A stretch of 64,000 nt of DNA from Bedellia somnulentella. Taxonomy: Eukaryota > Arthropoda > Insecta > Lepidoptera > Bedelliidae. The notes beneath the pieces were generated by a model. The model was given only the letters and a program-made list of their open reading frames with translations, had not been told where the DNA came from and did not search any database. This document shows, in pieces, positions 42,295-52,606 of this stretch (position 1 is its first letter; every line of letters starts with the position of its first letter). Made by a program: the position numbers and the translations under genes. The stretch spans positions 799,695-863,694 of the forward strand of contig OY755190.1 in the NCBI GenBank assembly GCA_963576735.1, in the 5' to 3' direction.

Positions 42295-42548
42295 TGCCGT
42301 GTAGTGTCGGCTTAGAATAACACTACCCCATTTCTACCCGTGGGTGATCGTAAGAGGCGACTCAGGGTATAGGGGCTTTTTAAGTGATTTTTGGGCGATG
42401 TGGTTGGAGACCCGTCACCAAAAACATTTATTATTACCATCTTTTCCCCAATCAACTTCCAAAAGTGGCTGAAGAATTTCTTATTCCAAAGCTCTGGCTA
42501 CCCCGTTAAGGGATTTATAGCCGTGAGTATATGTATGTACGTATGTAT
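42295..42548 (+). repeat. SINE-A (A2) reference copy, 10-bp TSD
   Basis: GTATCAGTTT at 42285-42294 and 42549-42558. It carries all A2 markers: CCCGTGGGTGATCG, AAGTGATTTTTGGG, GACCCGTCACCAAAAAC and CCCCGTTAAGGG. Confidence 0.95.
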
Positions 42549-42600
42549 GTATCAGTTTAGAACAGCGTACAACTCAACACAATTACTTATCGTGAGTTTT

Positions 42601-42874
42601 GTATGAGGCGACTAAGAGTTTTGGGGTATTTTGGTGATTATTGGGCGATAAGCTGTGTAGTGTCGGCTTAGAATAGCACTACCCCATTTCTTCCGGTGGG
42701 TGTCAGTAAAAGGCGGCTTTTAAGGCGATGCGGTTGGAGAACCATCCCAACAACCTTTATTTCACCATCTTTTCTCCACTCAACTTTCTAAAAGTGGCTG
42801 AGGGATTTCTAATATCTTAGCGCCGGCTACCCCACCCCTTCTAGGGATTTATAGTCGTGAGTATATGTATATGT
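42601..42874 (+). repeat. SINE-A dimer (partial copy plus full copy)
   Basis: An internal piece ending GTGATTATTGGGCGATA (42601-42650) is followed at once by the head of a second copy (42652-42874). The join matches the one near 2135. Confidence 0.8.
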
Positions 42875-42894
42875 ACTGTCACACTAAAATTCAA

Positions 42895-42975
42895 AAAATT
42901 AGTTGAAAAATTTCCTATTAAAGCATTGACTACTCCTTTTGAGTTATAAATCCGTGAATGCATATATGTATGAAT
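42895..42975 (+). repeat. SINE-A 3' remnant
   Basis: TTGACTACTCCTTTTGAG and ATAAATCCGTGAATGC are a decayed 3' module with a TATG tail. Confidence 0.5.
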
Positions 42976-43294
42976 ATTTGTATTTAAAGTACATATTTAA
43001 ACTTTTAAACATAATTAATAAACAAATATAATAATTTAAAATCGAGTTTGAATACCACCTTGGATTCTCGTCCACCATCTGACTGCATTTCATGTCTACT
43101 GCAGTATCTGTATAGAGTGCGGTTATGACTTTCGAATTAATACCAGAAGAACATCGCTTTCGTAAAATTGCTAATATATGCACCAAATTCTCTTTGTGTC
43201 AGACTTGGTGCTGATTTAAAGGAAATTGAAGAATGTATACGAGAATTTACTACAAGTATATTTGATATGAAACTTATTGCACATGGTTAAACTG

Positions 43295-43487
43295 TATTGC
43301 TCCTTTATTGATTTAGAGAAGGCGTATGATAGGGTAGTAAGAAAGTGTTTATGGGAGGTGTTATCCAAGTTCGGATGTATGAAAAGATTGATGGATGTGA
43401 ATGAAGCTACAGAGGTTTGCCAGGATCGTACAAAGTCTCTGCCTTCCCCAATGGGAACTAACGGCGTGAGAATATGTATGTATGTAT
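43295..43487 (+). mobile_element. RTE deletion derivative, 9-bp TSD
   Basis: GTTAAACTG at 43286-43294 and 43488-43496. Between them, a 27-codon palm segment (YCSFIDLEKAYDRVVRK) is fused to the last ~25 codons and the 3' module. Roughly 0.9 kb of the element is missing between the two parts. Confidence 0.92.
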
Positions 43488-43508
43488 GTTAAACTGAAAA
43501 TGGCAAAT

Positions 43509-43811
43509 TTCAGTGGGTAGAACACCGCGTATCGTGCAAACTATTCAGGGTTCAAATCTCGGGTCGGGCCTAAATCAATTCGTGATAAGTGTGGTTAATT
43601 GATCATGGTTGTTCGGGAACACATATTGAGGAAACCGCATGGCTAAGTTGTACTGTGTCATGTCACAGTGTATTCGTACAAAACGGCGATAGGCTTGCCC
43701 CCTATCACGTGATTACACTGTCCAAGCAAACGTGGGTACTATTAGTAAGTCTTCAAGTACCTCTGCCAACCCCCTCGGGGCTATACGGCACGAACGTTTG
43801 AGTTTGAGTTA
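43509..43811 (+). repeat. SINE-B with TTTGAG tail
   Basis: Head CAGTGGGTAGAACACCG and B box GGGTTCAAATCTC. The tail is GTTTGAGTTTGAG as in the copy at 17341. It starts 20 nt after the RTE derivative. Confidence 0.86.
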
Positions 43812-43833
43812 TTGTACCATTTTCATATACAAC

Positions 43834-44184
43834 CTTTATTTTATAATCTTTTCCCCACTCGAATACACAATGCGGCTGAGGAATTTCTAATTCTGGAGCT
43901 CTGGCTATCTCTTTTTGAGATTTATAGCCGTGAGTATATACATACATACATACATATACTCACGGCTATGAATCCCTAGAAGGGGTAGCCAGAGTTGAGT
44001 GGGGAAATAATGGTAAAGAAAAGGTTGTTAGTGATGGGTCTCCAGCCGCATCGCCCAAAAATCCCTTAAAAGCCCCAATACCGTTAGTCGCCTCTTACGT
44101 ACACCCATCGGTAGAAATGGGGTAGTGCTATTCTAAGCCGACACTACACGGCAAAAGGCCGTGAGAATATGTGTGTATGGATCG
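43834..44184 (+). repeat. SINE-A 3' half, split in its tail
   Basis: CAACCTTTATTTTATAATC through GCCGTGAGTATAT (to 43941). GCCGTGAGAATATGTG resumes at 44159 after the insert. Confidence 0.78.
43942..44155 (-). repeat. SINE-A (A1) nested in a SINE-A tail
   Basis: The flanking GCCGTGAGTATAT and GCCGTGAGAATAT act as a TSD with one mismatch. About 40 nt after AGCCAGAG are deleted. Confidence 0.82.
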
Positions 44185-44287
44185 CCTGGTTTGCTACCTT
44201 ATGCTTTCATAATAGGTCTCATGCTAATTATACTGTTATTCTTAAAAGCAAAAGAAAGTAATCATTATTAAATACGAGTATATTATT

Positions 44288-44533
44288 AGCCTTATAGTGT
44301 TGGCTTAGAATAACACTACCCCATTCCCACCCGTGGGTGATCGTAAGAGGCGACTAAGGGTATAAGGGCTTATTAAGTGATTTTTGGGCGATGTGGTTGG
44401 AGACCCGTCACCAAAAACCTTTATTTTACCGCCTTTTCCCCACTCAACTTCCAAAAGTGGCTAGGGAATTTATAATTCCTTGGCTCTGGCTACCCCTTCT
44501 AGGGAATTATAGCCGTGAGTATATGTATGTATA
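44288..44533 (+). repeat. SINE-A (A2)
   Basis: CCCGTGGGTGATCG and GACCCGTCACCAAAAACC place it in A2. The 3' module is of the A1 form CCCCTTCTAGGG, a mosaic. Confidence 0.88.
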
Positions 44534-44888
44534 TTATTATCTTTGACATATGTTTGGTCTTAATGCAAGAAAAATAAAGAATTAATTTAACATTTTTAAC
44601 TCCTATTGATGTCACAGTATTGTGATGAAACCCAGTTAAAGATAGCATTCTATTCTTACTCTTATCTAAAAACGTGATTTAAGAAATTATCTTTGGATAC
44701 CATTGTAGGGTTGTTTACGCATTCTTTTTAAAAATACTTTTCAAAGGGTTATCTTTTGCGATTAAATTGCCGAAATAATGGTCTGGACAGTTCAGTTCTT
44801 CTAGAATGGATGTTAATTAAGAATTCTTTTACAGCTTTATGTTTGCATTTCTTTACAAAATATCCTATAATCACGGTTATAAAACTAC

Positions 44889-45127
44889 ATGCCGTGTAGT
44901 GCCGGTTTAGAATGTCGCTACCCCTTCCTACCCACAGGTGTCGTAAGAGGCGACTAAGGGTATTGGGGCTTTTTATTGGATTTTTGGGCGATACGGTTGG
45001 AGACCCATCATCAAAAACCTTTATTTCACCGCCTTTTCCCCACTGAACTTCCAAAAGTGGCTGAGGAATTTATAATTCCTTAGCTCTGGCTACCCCTTCT
45101 AGGGAAATATAGCCTTGAGTATATGTA
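44889..45127 (+). repeat. SINE-A (A3/A1 mosaic) with LINE in its tail
   Basis: The head is of A3 type (GCCGTGTAGTGCCGG, CCCACAGGTGTCG) and the 3' half of A1 type. The tail is cut at ATATGTA by the LINE. TATG units reappear at 46973-46993. Confidence 0.85.
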
Positions 45128-46971
45128 ATAAAAAAATAAAAAATAAATAAAAATAAAATTGTTTATTGCGCATTTTGAATTACATGGCGATTTTTCCAAT
45201 GGCCCCTGCACTAGGTAAAACCTGTATTGCGAGTGGCCTTTCTCGATATTTACATTGATTTCTAAACTAAAATTATACACAAACATAATTATTAAAGAAA
45301 AACCTAACACTAAAAAAATATACAAAATAAGCAGAACTAGGAAAATGATTTATAGAAAAAAAATAAAAAAATATATATAAACTATTTTACTTGGATGTAT
45401 AGTGTTTAAGAGAAAGTGTGTGTGAGTGAGTGTGGGGGGGGCGTGTGTGTGAGTGTGAGTGAGTGCGTGGGGGCGTGTGGGGGCGTGTGTGTGTTTATGT
45501 GCGTGAATGAATGAGTGCGTGAAAAATGCTACTTCTGTCACTGTTGAACAATTAGGATGTCTTCTGTCTCAGAATATGATAATGAGTGCAACCATGTAGC
45601 AACCATCTCCTTAGCCTTATGACTACAAACGCTAGAGATATCCAAAATTTTATTTATTTTATTGTAAATAAATCCTGATAGGAACAATGGAAATCTCCCA
45701 GAGAATGCCGTTTTAAGTTTCGGGATGTTAAAAACTCTACCAGTATTTCTCAAGTGAGATATTTTTTTTGTTTCAACATCACTTTTACTTTTATGCATTT
45801 TTTCTACTTGTCGCAGAATAAATAATTTCCTAACTGACAAAACTTCGGCAACTTTATAGAGCTCAGTTGTTGGATATAAGAATGGTAAACATAAGCCAAC
45901 TTTTAAAACTGCTCTCTGAGCTCTTTCGAGCTGTAATAGTACGGACCTGCAGCTACCACCCCATGCACCTATGCAGTATGTTAAAATAGACTCACACAAT
46001 GCGTAATACACTATCTTTAGTGTTTCTTTGTCCATAGCGTGGCGAAGATTTTTAAAAACTGACATTAATTTACGTACTCTTGAAGAAAGCAATTCAATAT
46101 GGGGCCTAAAAGAAAGTTTATTATCGATAATAACTCCAAGATACTTTATTGTTTCACATTCACTCAATTTAGGACATTGAAAATGAACAAGCCCTTCACA
46201 ACTAGAATTATGAGATACTATAATCAATGGTTCATGTGGCTGTGTGTTTTGTCGAATACTAAAAGTAAGAAATTTAGTTTTAATAGTATTTAGACTTAAC
46301 AAGTTAGCTGTCATCCAGTGTGAAACCTTATCAAAACCTTCCTGTGCGTGTTGCCTAGCCTTTTCCCAATTTTCACCCCAAAACAGGAGAGCAGTATCAT
46401 CAGCGAATGTAAAAACTTCTCCTTGGAGTAGTTTGGTGTTACACAGATCGTTGATGTACATGAGGAAGAGAGTTGGTCCAAGGACGCTTCCCTGGGGTAC
46501 ACCATAGTATATAGGTTGCGGGTCACTAATTATTGAATCCACCTTAACAGACTGGGTCCTATCTGACAAGTAATCCTTAAATAACTGCAACTGTAAGTCT
46601 CGTATTCCATAGCACTCAAGTTTGTTTAATAGATTAGAAACATGAACACTATCAAAAGCTTTTGCTAGATCAATAAAAATCCCTATGCATTTTCTACCCT
46701 TATCAAGATTATCAGCAACCGTGTTTGTCAAATTTGTGACAGCATCAGTGGTTGAGAAACCCTTACGGAAACCATATTGTTTGCTTGATAATAGTTGTTT
46801 CGATTCTAAATAATTAACTAAGCGTTTGTTTATAACTTTCTCAAAAATTTTGGCCATTGTTGGAAGAAGGGATATTGGTCTATAATTTCCAAATATTTTT
46901 TTATCACCACTTTTATGTACTGGTATAACAGTTGCATGTTTTAGTACTTTTGGGAAAATCCCAGCTGTCAC
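45128..46971 (-). mobile_element. Jockey-group LINE, 5'-truncated, recent
   Basis: RT frame at 45538-46971 plus a 410-nt 3' UTR. On the sense strand the 3' UTR holds a CA-rich run (45410-45510), then a hairpin (45201-45238, with AGGT at 45213-45216 pairing ACCT at 45220-45223), then an A-rich tail. TATG repeats on both sides show it entered the microsatellite of a SINE-A. Confidence 0.9.
45538..46971 (-). CDS. LINE reverse transcriptase, partial open frame
   Basis: 477 residues with no stop or frameshift, starting at the truncation point. Order: FPKVLKHATVIPVHKSGDKK, NYRPISLLP (29-37), YGFRKGFSTTDA, FIDLAKAFD (99-107), YGVPQGSVLGP (156-166), FADD (189-192, the catalytic YADD box with Phe), IKYLGVIID, LLQLERAQRAVLKV and the C-terminal WLHSLSYSETEDIL. 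The endonuclease is missing, so the copy is dead on arrival, but the uninterrupted frame points to recent insertion. Upstream, TATG repeat sequence replaces the rest of the frame; the first Met is a chance start. Confidence 0.92.
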   Translation of the reverse strand: MTAGIFPKVLKHATVIPVHKSGDKKIFGNYRPISLLPTMAKIFEKVINKRLVNYLESKQLLSSKQYGFRKGFSTTDAVTNLTNTVADNLDKGRKCIGIFIDLAKAFDSVHVSNLLNKLECYGIRDLQLQLFKDYLSDRTQSVKVDSIISDPQPIYYGVPQGSVLGPTLFLMYINDLCNTKLLQGEVFTFADDTALLFWGENWEKARQHAQEGFDKVSHWMTANLLSLNTIKTKFLTFSIRQNTQPHEPLIIVSHNSSCEGLVHFQCPKLSECETIKYLGVIIDNKLSFRPHIELLSSRVRKLMSVFKNLRHAMDKETLKIVYYALCESILTYCIGAWGGSCRSVLLQLERAQRAVLKVGLCLPFLYPTTELYKVAEVLSVRKLFILRQVEKMHKSKSDVETKKISHLRNTGRVFNIPKLKTAFSGRFPLFLSGFIYNKINKILDISSVCSHKAKEMVATWLHSLSYSETEDILIVQQ

Positions 46972-47077
46972 TATGTATGTATGATGTATGTATAAAACTA
47001 CAAAAAGTTAGTCAGAATTTGGCATTCTTCAATTCTTTGTTTTTGGAGACTCAGAATGTTTTTGATAAAGAATCTTA

Positions 47078-47115
47078 AAGGTAGGCGTCCGAAATATGAA
47101 AAATAAAAGACCATT
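47078..47115 (+). mobile_element. RTE scrap
   Basis: GGTAGGCGTCCGAAATATG and AAAATAAAAGACC match the RTE C-terminal codons. Confidence 0.5.
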
Positions 47116-47152
47116 GCATACCCACTTAAAATTTCACCGATTGTATGTGTGA

Positions 47153-47312
47153 TTTAAGGCGATGCGGTTGGAGACCCATCACCAACGATACTTTATTTTT
47201 AGCATCTTGATTGACCCCTATCAACATCCAAATGAGGCTGAAGAGTTTCTAGCTCTGAAGCTCTAGCTGCCCCCTTTAGGAATTTATTGCCGTGAGTATA
47301 TGTATGTATATG
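47153..47312 (+). repeat. SINE-A (A3), 5'-truncated
   Basis: From TTTAAGGCGATGCGG onward, with CAACGATACTTTATTT and a complete tail. An RTE copy in the opposite orientation begins right after it, tail to tail. Confidence 0.84.
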
Positions 47313-47319
47313 TTATATA

Positions 47320-48405
47320 TAATATATGCATATTCTCACTCCGTCAGTTCCCATTGGGGTAGGCAGAGACTATCGATCGCCACTTTGTACGATCCTGGCA
47401 AACCTCTCTGGCTTCGTTTACATCCATCAATCTTTTCATACATGCTCTTTTATTCTTTATACTACGGACGCCTGCATTTTTGAGCACATTTTCTGTTTGA
47501 TCCAAATGTATCCTCCGAGGTCGTCCTCTACTAACATTACCTTCCACATTGGCTTTTTATATCTCTTTCACCAATTTACTGTCATCCATCCTCTCTATGT
47601 GTCCAAACCATCTCAACATTCCTTTTTCTATCTTTCTTACAATATCCTCTTTTACACCACACCTTTCACGAATCACATCATTCCTCACACGATCACATAA
47701 CCTTACATTACACATTTTTCTGAGGGATCTCATTTCTACTGCATTCACTCTACTTTCATGCTTCTTCTGCCACACCCAACATTCACTGCCATACATAAGC
47801 GTAGGAACGAGGACAGCATCATGCACAGCCATTCGGGCCTTTTCAGACACCGACTGACTAGACATTGGACTATCCAGTGATCCATTTGCCGCATTACCCT
47901 TTTTCACTCTTCTCTCGATATCTTCATCACACTTTTCATCCCTAGTAAACAAACTTCCCAAATATACAAACTCTTTCACTTGTTCCACTTTCTTACCATT
48001 AATCTCAATCACGCATTCGGTCATATTCTTCTCTCTCTCTCAAAAACCATGGTTTTTGTTTTATCCACATTCACCCTCATTCCCTTTTTTTCAAAAGACG
48101 CACATGCAATATTCATCATCTCTTGCAGCTCTTCCACCGATGATGCAAGTTCAAGATTGATCGTCGGCACATAAGAGGCATTTAATGATGAATCCACCCA
48201 TTCTCAATCCATAATCACTTTCACGCAACTCTGTAAAACAGTCATCCATGAACAAATTCAAGAGCCACGGAGAAGCTACACAACCCTGTCGGACACCACG
48301 AGAGATCCCGAACCAGTCAGTATTTTCCCCGTTTACTCTCGCACATGCACTGGAATCCTTATAGAGTGATATCAGTGCACGCATAAGTTGACTCCTGACC
48401 TCCAT
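47320..48405 (-). mobile_element. RTE LINE, minus strand, broken frames
   Basis: It covers the RT palm to the 3' end and is tail-to-tail with a SINE-A. Frames lie at 48151-48405 and 47557-48024. The catalytic YADD reads CADD. A one-base insertion just after it (near 48150) shifts the frame, and a TAA replaces TAT near 47556. The rest aligns well with the copy at 21286. The 5' truncation falls close to the frameshift site of that copy. Non-functional. Confidence 0.92.
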
Positions 48406-48754
48406 ATAAATATATTTATCATTATAATACTTAAACTACCAATTTCAGCCCTGTCTACCCACTGGTCAAATGTCGGAACTATTTAATTGCCATCGGACAA
48501 AAGACGCAGTGGTCCGGAGCGGCACTAAGGCGGAGAAACAATTTTATGTGAAAACTAACCGTGGTGGGACAACCCTATTAGTTTAACAAAGATATGTTTA
48601 TATGGATAAGCTAGGAAAGGATTAAATACGAATTTTCCCAAAATTTTTGAAGGTTCTGCAGATAGATGATAGATTGAGGCAATTCATCATTTCAGAGTAA
48701 ACATTAAAACCATTGAATATATATTTTTTGTCCATTATGTAAAAACTTTTTGAA

Positions 48755-48945
48755 GTTGTGTAGTATCAGCTTTAAATAACCCTAACCTATTTTTTTTCCA
48801 TTGGTGCCGCGTGAGGTGACAAAAGGGTTTTGGGGGAATTTAAGTTATTGTCGGGCGTTCTGTTTGGAACCCATCACCAAACACTTAGCTTCCTAAAGTG
48901 GTTGAGGGATGTTTAATTTTGAAGCTCTAGCTAAATTTATGAGGT
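48755..48945 (+). repeat. SINE-A, old
   Basis: GTTGTGTAGTATCAGCTTT and CTAAAGTGGTTGAGGGAT are recognisable. The tail is lost. Confidence 0.62.
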
Positions 48946-49276
48946 TTGGGTACAGGCACATCTGGGTCTAGGTAAACAAAAAAACAAGTACATAAAGACA
49001 GAAAATTATTTAATAATATCGTCTTTATCTTGTTCTACTATACGAATTCAAAAGCTGTGCGTTAATAAGTAATTATTTTAATATATATTTAACCTGTATG
49101 ATATGTGTCAACAAGATAAATCTGTGGGCGTATCCACATAATTCTGTCTGTTTACAATCAATACCACCATTACGACTAGTAAAACAAACCCATGACAATG
49201 TCTGTTGAGCTACTAAAATACAAATGAAACTCGGTTTTATTGGAGAAATGGGTAGGTATTGGCAACTAAAAAGTTT

Positions 49277-49512
49277 TATACTCACGGCTATAAATCCCTA
49301 GAAGGGGTGGCCAAAGCTAAGGAACTAGAAGTTCCTCAGCCAGTTTTGGAAAGTTGAGTGGGGAAAACATGGTAAAATAAAGGTTGTTGGTGATGGGTCT
49401 CCAACCGCATCGCCCAAAAATCCCTGAAAAGCCCCAATAACGTTAGTCGCCTCTTACGTACACGCACCGGCAGAGATGGGGTAATGTTATTCTAAGCCGA
49501 CACTACATAGCT
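49277..49512 (-). repeat. SINE-A (A1) without TATG tail
   Basis: It starts directly at TATACTCACGGC. The microsatellite has been lost or was never added. Confidence 0.87.
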
Positions 49513-49632
49513 TTCTGTCTGAAGTATTTTTAAAACTATTAGAATACATCATCTGAAATACTGGCTCCTCTTATTTAAAATTAATTCTTAAGCATTGAAG
49601 GTATTGTAAAAACACAAGTTAGACAACCTTTC

Positions 49633-49821
49633 TGGACACATTTGGACCAAATAGAGAGTGCTCTAAACACAGGACACCTGGAATCCATAGCATGAAGAAT
49701 AAAAGAGCATGTATGAAAAGATTGATGGCTGTGAACGAAGCTAGAGAGGTTGGCCAAGATCGTACAAAGCGGCGATCGATAGTCTTTGCCTACCCCGATG
49801 GGATCTAACGGCGTGATTATC
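49633..49821 (+). mobile_element. RTE 3' end
   Basis: It covers the codons for 'THLDQIESA' through the 3' module (TGCCTACCCCGATGGG). The tail is ATTATCATC, so it has no TATG repeat. Confidence 0.82.
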
Positions 49822-50132
49822 ATCATTTTGCGAGTTGAGAGTGAAAAATAAACAGTGTAACATGGTGATCAAAAGCCCTGGTTTATTGAAATGAAATTGT
49901 GACAATATAAGTATTTTTAGTTTCTCAGTCATTAGATGATTACTGATGGACAAAATATTAAGCCATAGAACTCAACAACTCGTCACCTCTGGATTCTCGC
50001 AATATTTAACTCCTTCTCTATCTCCAGCTTTATATACCTATACCTCGTTAGTAACCCTTTTTACTTTTGACAATTGACGCATTTTTTTTAAAATGACAAA
50101 GTCAACTTAATATTGCATAAACTTTTAAAGGA

Positions 50133-50379
50133 TGGTAAAATAAAGGTTGTTGGTGATGGGTCTCCAACCGCATCGCCCAAAAATCCCTTAAAAAGCCCCA
50201 ATACCGTTAGTTGCCTCTTACGTACACCCACCGGAAGAAAAGGGAAGGAAGAAAACCTTTATTTTACCATCTTTTCCCAACGCAACTTCGAAAAGTGGCT
50301 GAGGAATTTCTGATTCGTTAGCTCTGGCTACCCCTTCTAGGGATTTATAGCCGTGAGTATATGTATGTATGCATGTATG
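50133..50379. repeat. SINE-A (A1) with 5' inversion in one TSD
   Basis: TTTTAAAGGA at 50123-50132 and 50380-50389 brackets the unit. The left part (50133-50240) is the element's 5'/middle region in minus orientation. The right part (about 50254-50379) is the 3' half in + orientation with TATG tail. The two parts overlap on the consensus by about 20 nt around CCTTTATTTTACC. Confidence 0.9.
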
Positions 50380-50389
50380 TTTTAAAGGA

Positions 50390-51509
50390 CTCCATCGCAA
50401 CTGCATTCATTTACAAAAGACAATCTAATCTAAGTTTAAATTTAATAACCACATTTGATTAATATCATAAATTAGAATAGTTTCAACAGCCAAATTTCCG
50501 AAATCAATTAAAACCCAATTATCGGGTATAAACCATTTAACCCTTAAAATACACACTTGACCCGAACTTAAAGACAATAATGGGCCCTTGATGAAAATAT
50601 AAAATATTGAACTTCGCCTAATACAGTAATAATGACCCATAACAATAATTAGTTAGTCGATGTTATCAGAATCCCTTGGGGGTCAAACAAACCCGATTGT
50701 CCTTTGAAGGGTTGATTAAGATGACCGGGGGTCAAGGGTTAAAATGACCTAAACTAGGGTTGACAATTTTATTGAAATACGTTTTCTGTCTTATCTCTAT
50801 TTCAATTTTGAAATGAAACATATAAAGTCCTGGTAGCTCCGCAAGTATTACTCAAAATCAAATGCGTGAATGAGTTCGCATCCTGAATCAAGTCTGCACC
50901 ATCGCATCTTCTCGTAATTTTCAAACATATGTTATTTATTTATTAAGGGCCTCCCCGCATTTTGCAGCTATTGCGCTCACTCTCACGTCAAATTTACTGA
51001 GAGTGACAGGGACGGAAAAACGCGCGCGCAGGATAAATGTAGTTTATTTAGTTTTATTGGATAAATATAATGTATAAATGAAAAGTTAAACAACAAAGTT
51101 ACAGATCTTAAAGCTACGCGTGTATAGACACATAATGAGTTCAGATGTATGTTATGCCAGTGGAGCCTATACGGATTTTATGAAGAAGATGTTCCAATTC
51201 AAATTTTTCTATCATATTTTTCAACAAATTATTAAAATGTTAAACATCAAATTTCAACACCATGAACTAATCACCAACATATATTTTATTCATGCCATAT
51301 CAATGTCATCAAATCAGACTTTATAGAATTTCCAAACAATCAATATCAACCTATTTTTCCGGGGACGCCCTTAAGATAATTAACAGGGAGAGGATGACAA
51401 AAATAATATCAGTACAAACTTACAAGTAACTAGAGACTATAAGTACACCTTACAAGGCACACAATCCAATATGATGCCTCCGACGTTCCTTTAGCAATGA
51501 TGAAATTGA
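50390..51509. other. spacer, no feature
   Basis: Unique sequence. GC-richer around 50950-51020 (GGACGGAAAAACGCGCGCGC). No gene called. Confidence 0.45.
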
Positions 51510-51590
51510 GGGAGGTAAAGTGAGGTTTGTCAGGAGCATGCAAAGCGGCGATCGAGCCTCTGCCTACCTCTATGGAAATAATGGGTGTGA
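51510..51590 (+). mobile_element. RTE terminal fragment
   Basis: GAGGTTTGTCAGGAGC, GCGGCGATCGAGCC and CTGCCTACCTCTATGG are the final codons and 3' module. A SINE-A has landed at its very end. Confidence 0.78.
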
Positions 51591-51600
51591 GTATAAAATT

Positions 51601-51811
51601 AGGCCGTGTAGTGCCGGGATAGGATGTCACTATCCCTTTCTACCCACGGGAATCGTATCTTAGGGCGATGCGGTTGGAGACCCATCACTAACGATATTTT
51701 ATTTCTACCACCTTGTCCCTTATCAACTTCTAAATGTGGCTAAGGAGTTTCCAGGTCTAAAGCTCTGGCTACCCGGTTTTGGGACTTATAGCCGTGAGTA
51801 TAAGTATGTAT
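51601..51811 (+). repeat. SINE-A (A3), 10-bp TSD
   Basis: GTATAAAATT at 51591-51600 and 51812-51821. About 40 nt after CACGGGAATCGTA are deleted. It sits exactly at the RTE 3' end, whose GTGAGTATA forms part of the target. Confidence 0.93.
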
Positions 51812-52088
51812 GTATAAAATTGAGAATGTGTGACAACCCTATCCATACAACAGTAGGGGTTGAAGTTTAATGCAGGTATCAGTCGTTAGTAGGGATTAAC
51901 GGGAGTTCTACATTTGTTTGTCGATTCTTTGACAGCTATTGTTGCGGTATTGAGTTTAAATTTATCCATTGCTGCACTATGTTTTCATATATTACTGAAA
52001 TAGTCGCCTTACAGTTCTTGTATTGCCCAGTTTTGTAAGTAACTACACATTAAAATTTTTTTTAAATATAATTTACAATTGATACAGT

Positions 52089-52407
52089 ACACGACGTGAT
52101 AGCTCAATGGGTAGAACACCGGTTGACGTGCAAGCGACTAGTGTTCAAATCCCGGGTCGGGCCTACGCCAATTTGTCTTTTCTAAAGACATACGTGTGGT
52201 TTATTTGTCATGTTTGTTAACGGTGACAGTGTATTCGTACAAAACGGGGCGATAGGCCTGCCCCCTATCACGTGAGTACACTGTCCATGCAAAACGTGGG
52301 TACTCTGAACACCAGGTGACAAAGTCACGTGATGTTCAGAAGTATTAGTACCTCTGCCAACCCCTTCGGGGATATTCGGCGTGAACGTTTATGTTATGTT
52401 ATGTTAT
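52089..52407 (+). repeat. SINE-B, 8-9 bp TSD
   Basis: GATACAGT at 52081-52088 and 52408-52415. Head ACACGACGTGATAGCTC. About 55 nt including hairpin 1 are deleted (GGTGACAGTGTATTC junction). Confidence 0.94.
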
Positions 52408-52530
52408 GATACAGTTCAATAGTTATTTATATCTTTTGTCTCAATGATGTTTACTTTTATAAAACACAAATCAATTTCAGAGCACGAAATGTGAAATAAA
52501 TTACCGTGTGTGGACGGGAATCCTTTATTG

Positions 52531-52606
52531 GACTATCTTTATTTCCTTAATCAACAGCTCTGGCTTCCTCTTTTAAAGAAATCTAGCCGTGAGTATAAGT
52601 AATTAG
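52531..52606 (+). repeat. SINE-A 3' remnant
   Basis: CAGCTCTGGCTTCCTC and TCTAGCCGTGAGTATAAG are a mutated 3' module. Confidence 0.6.

Noticed and set aside
45410..45510. Independent GT microsatellite
   Set aside because: It lies in the 3' UTR of the LINE, and a comparable stretch occurs in the related 3' UTRs at 22788 and 40980, so it belongs to the element.
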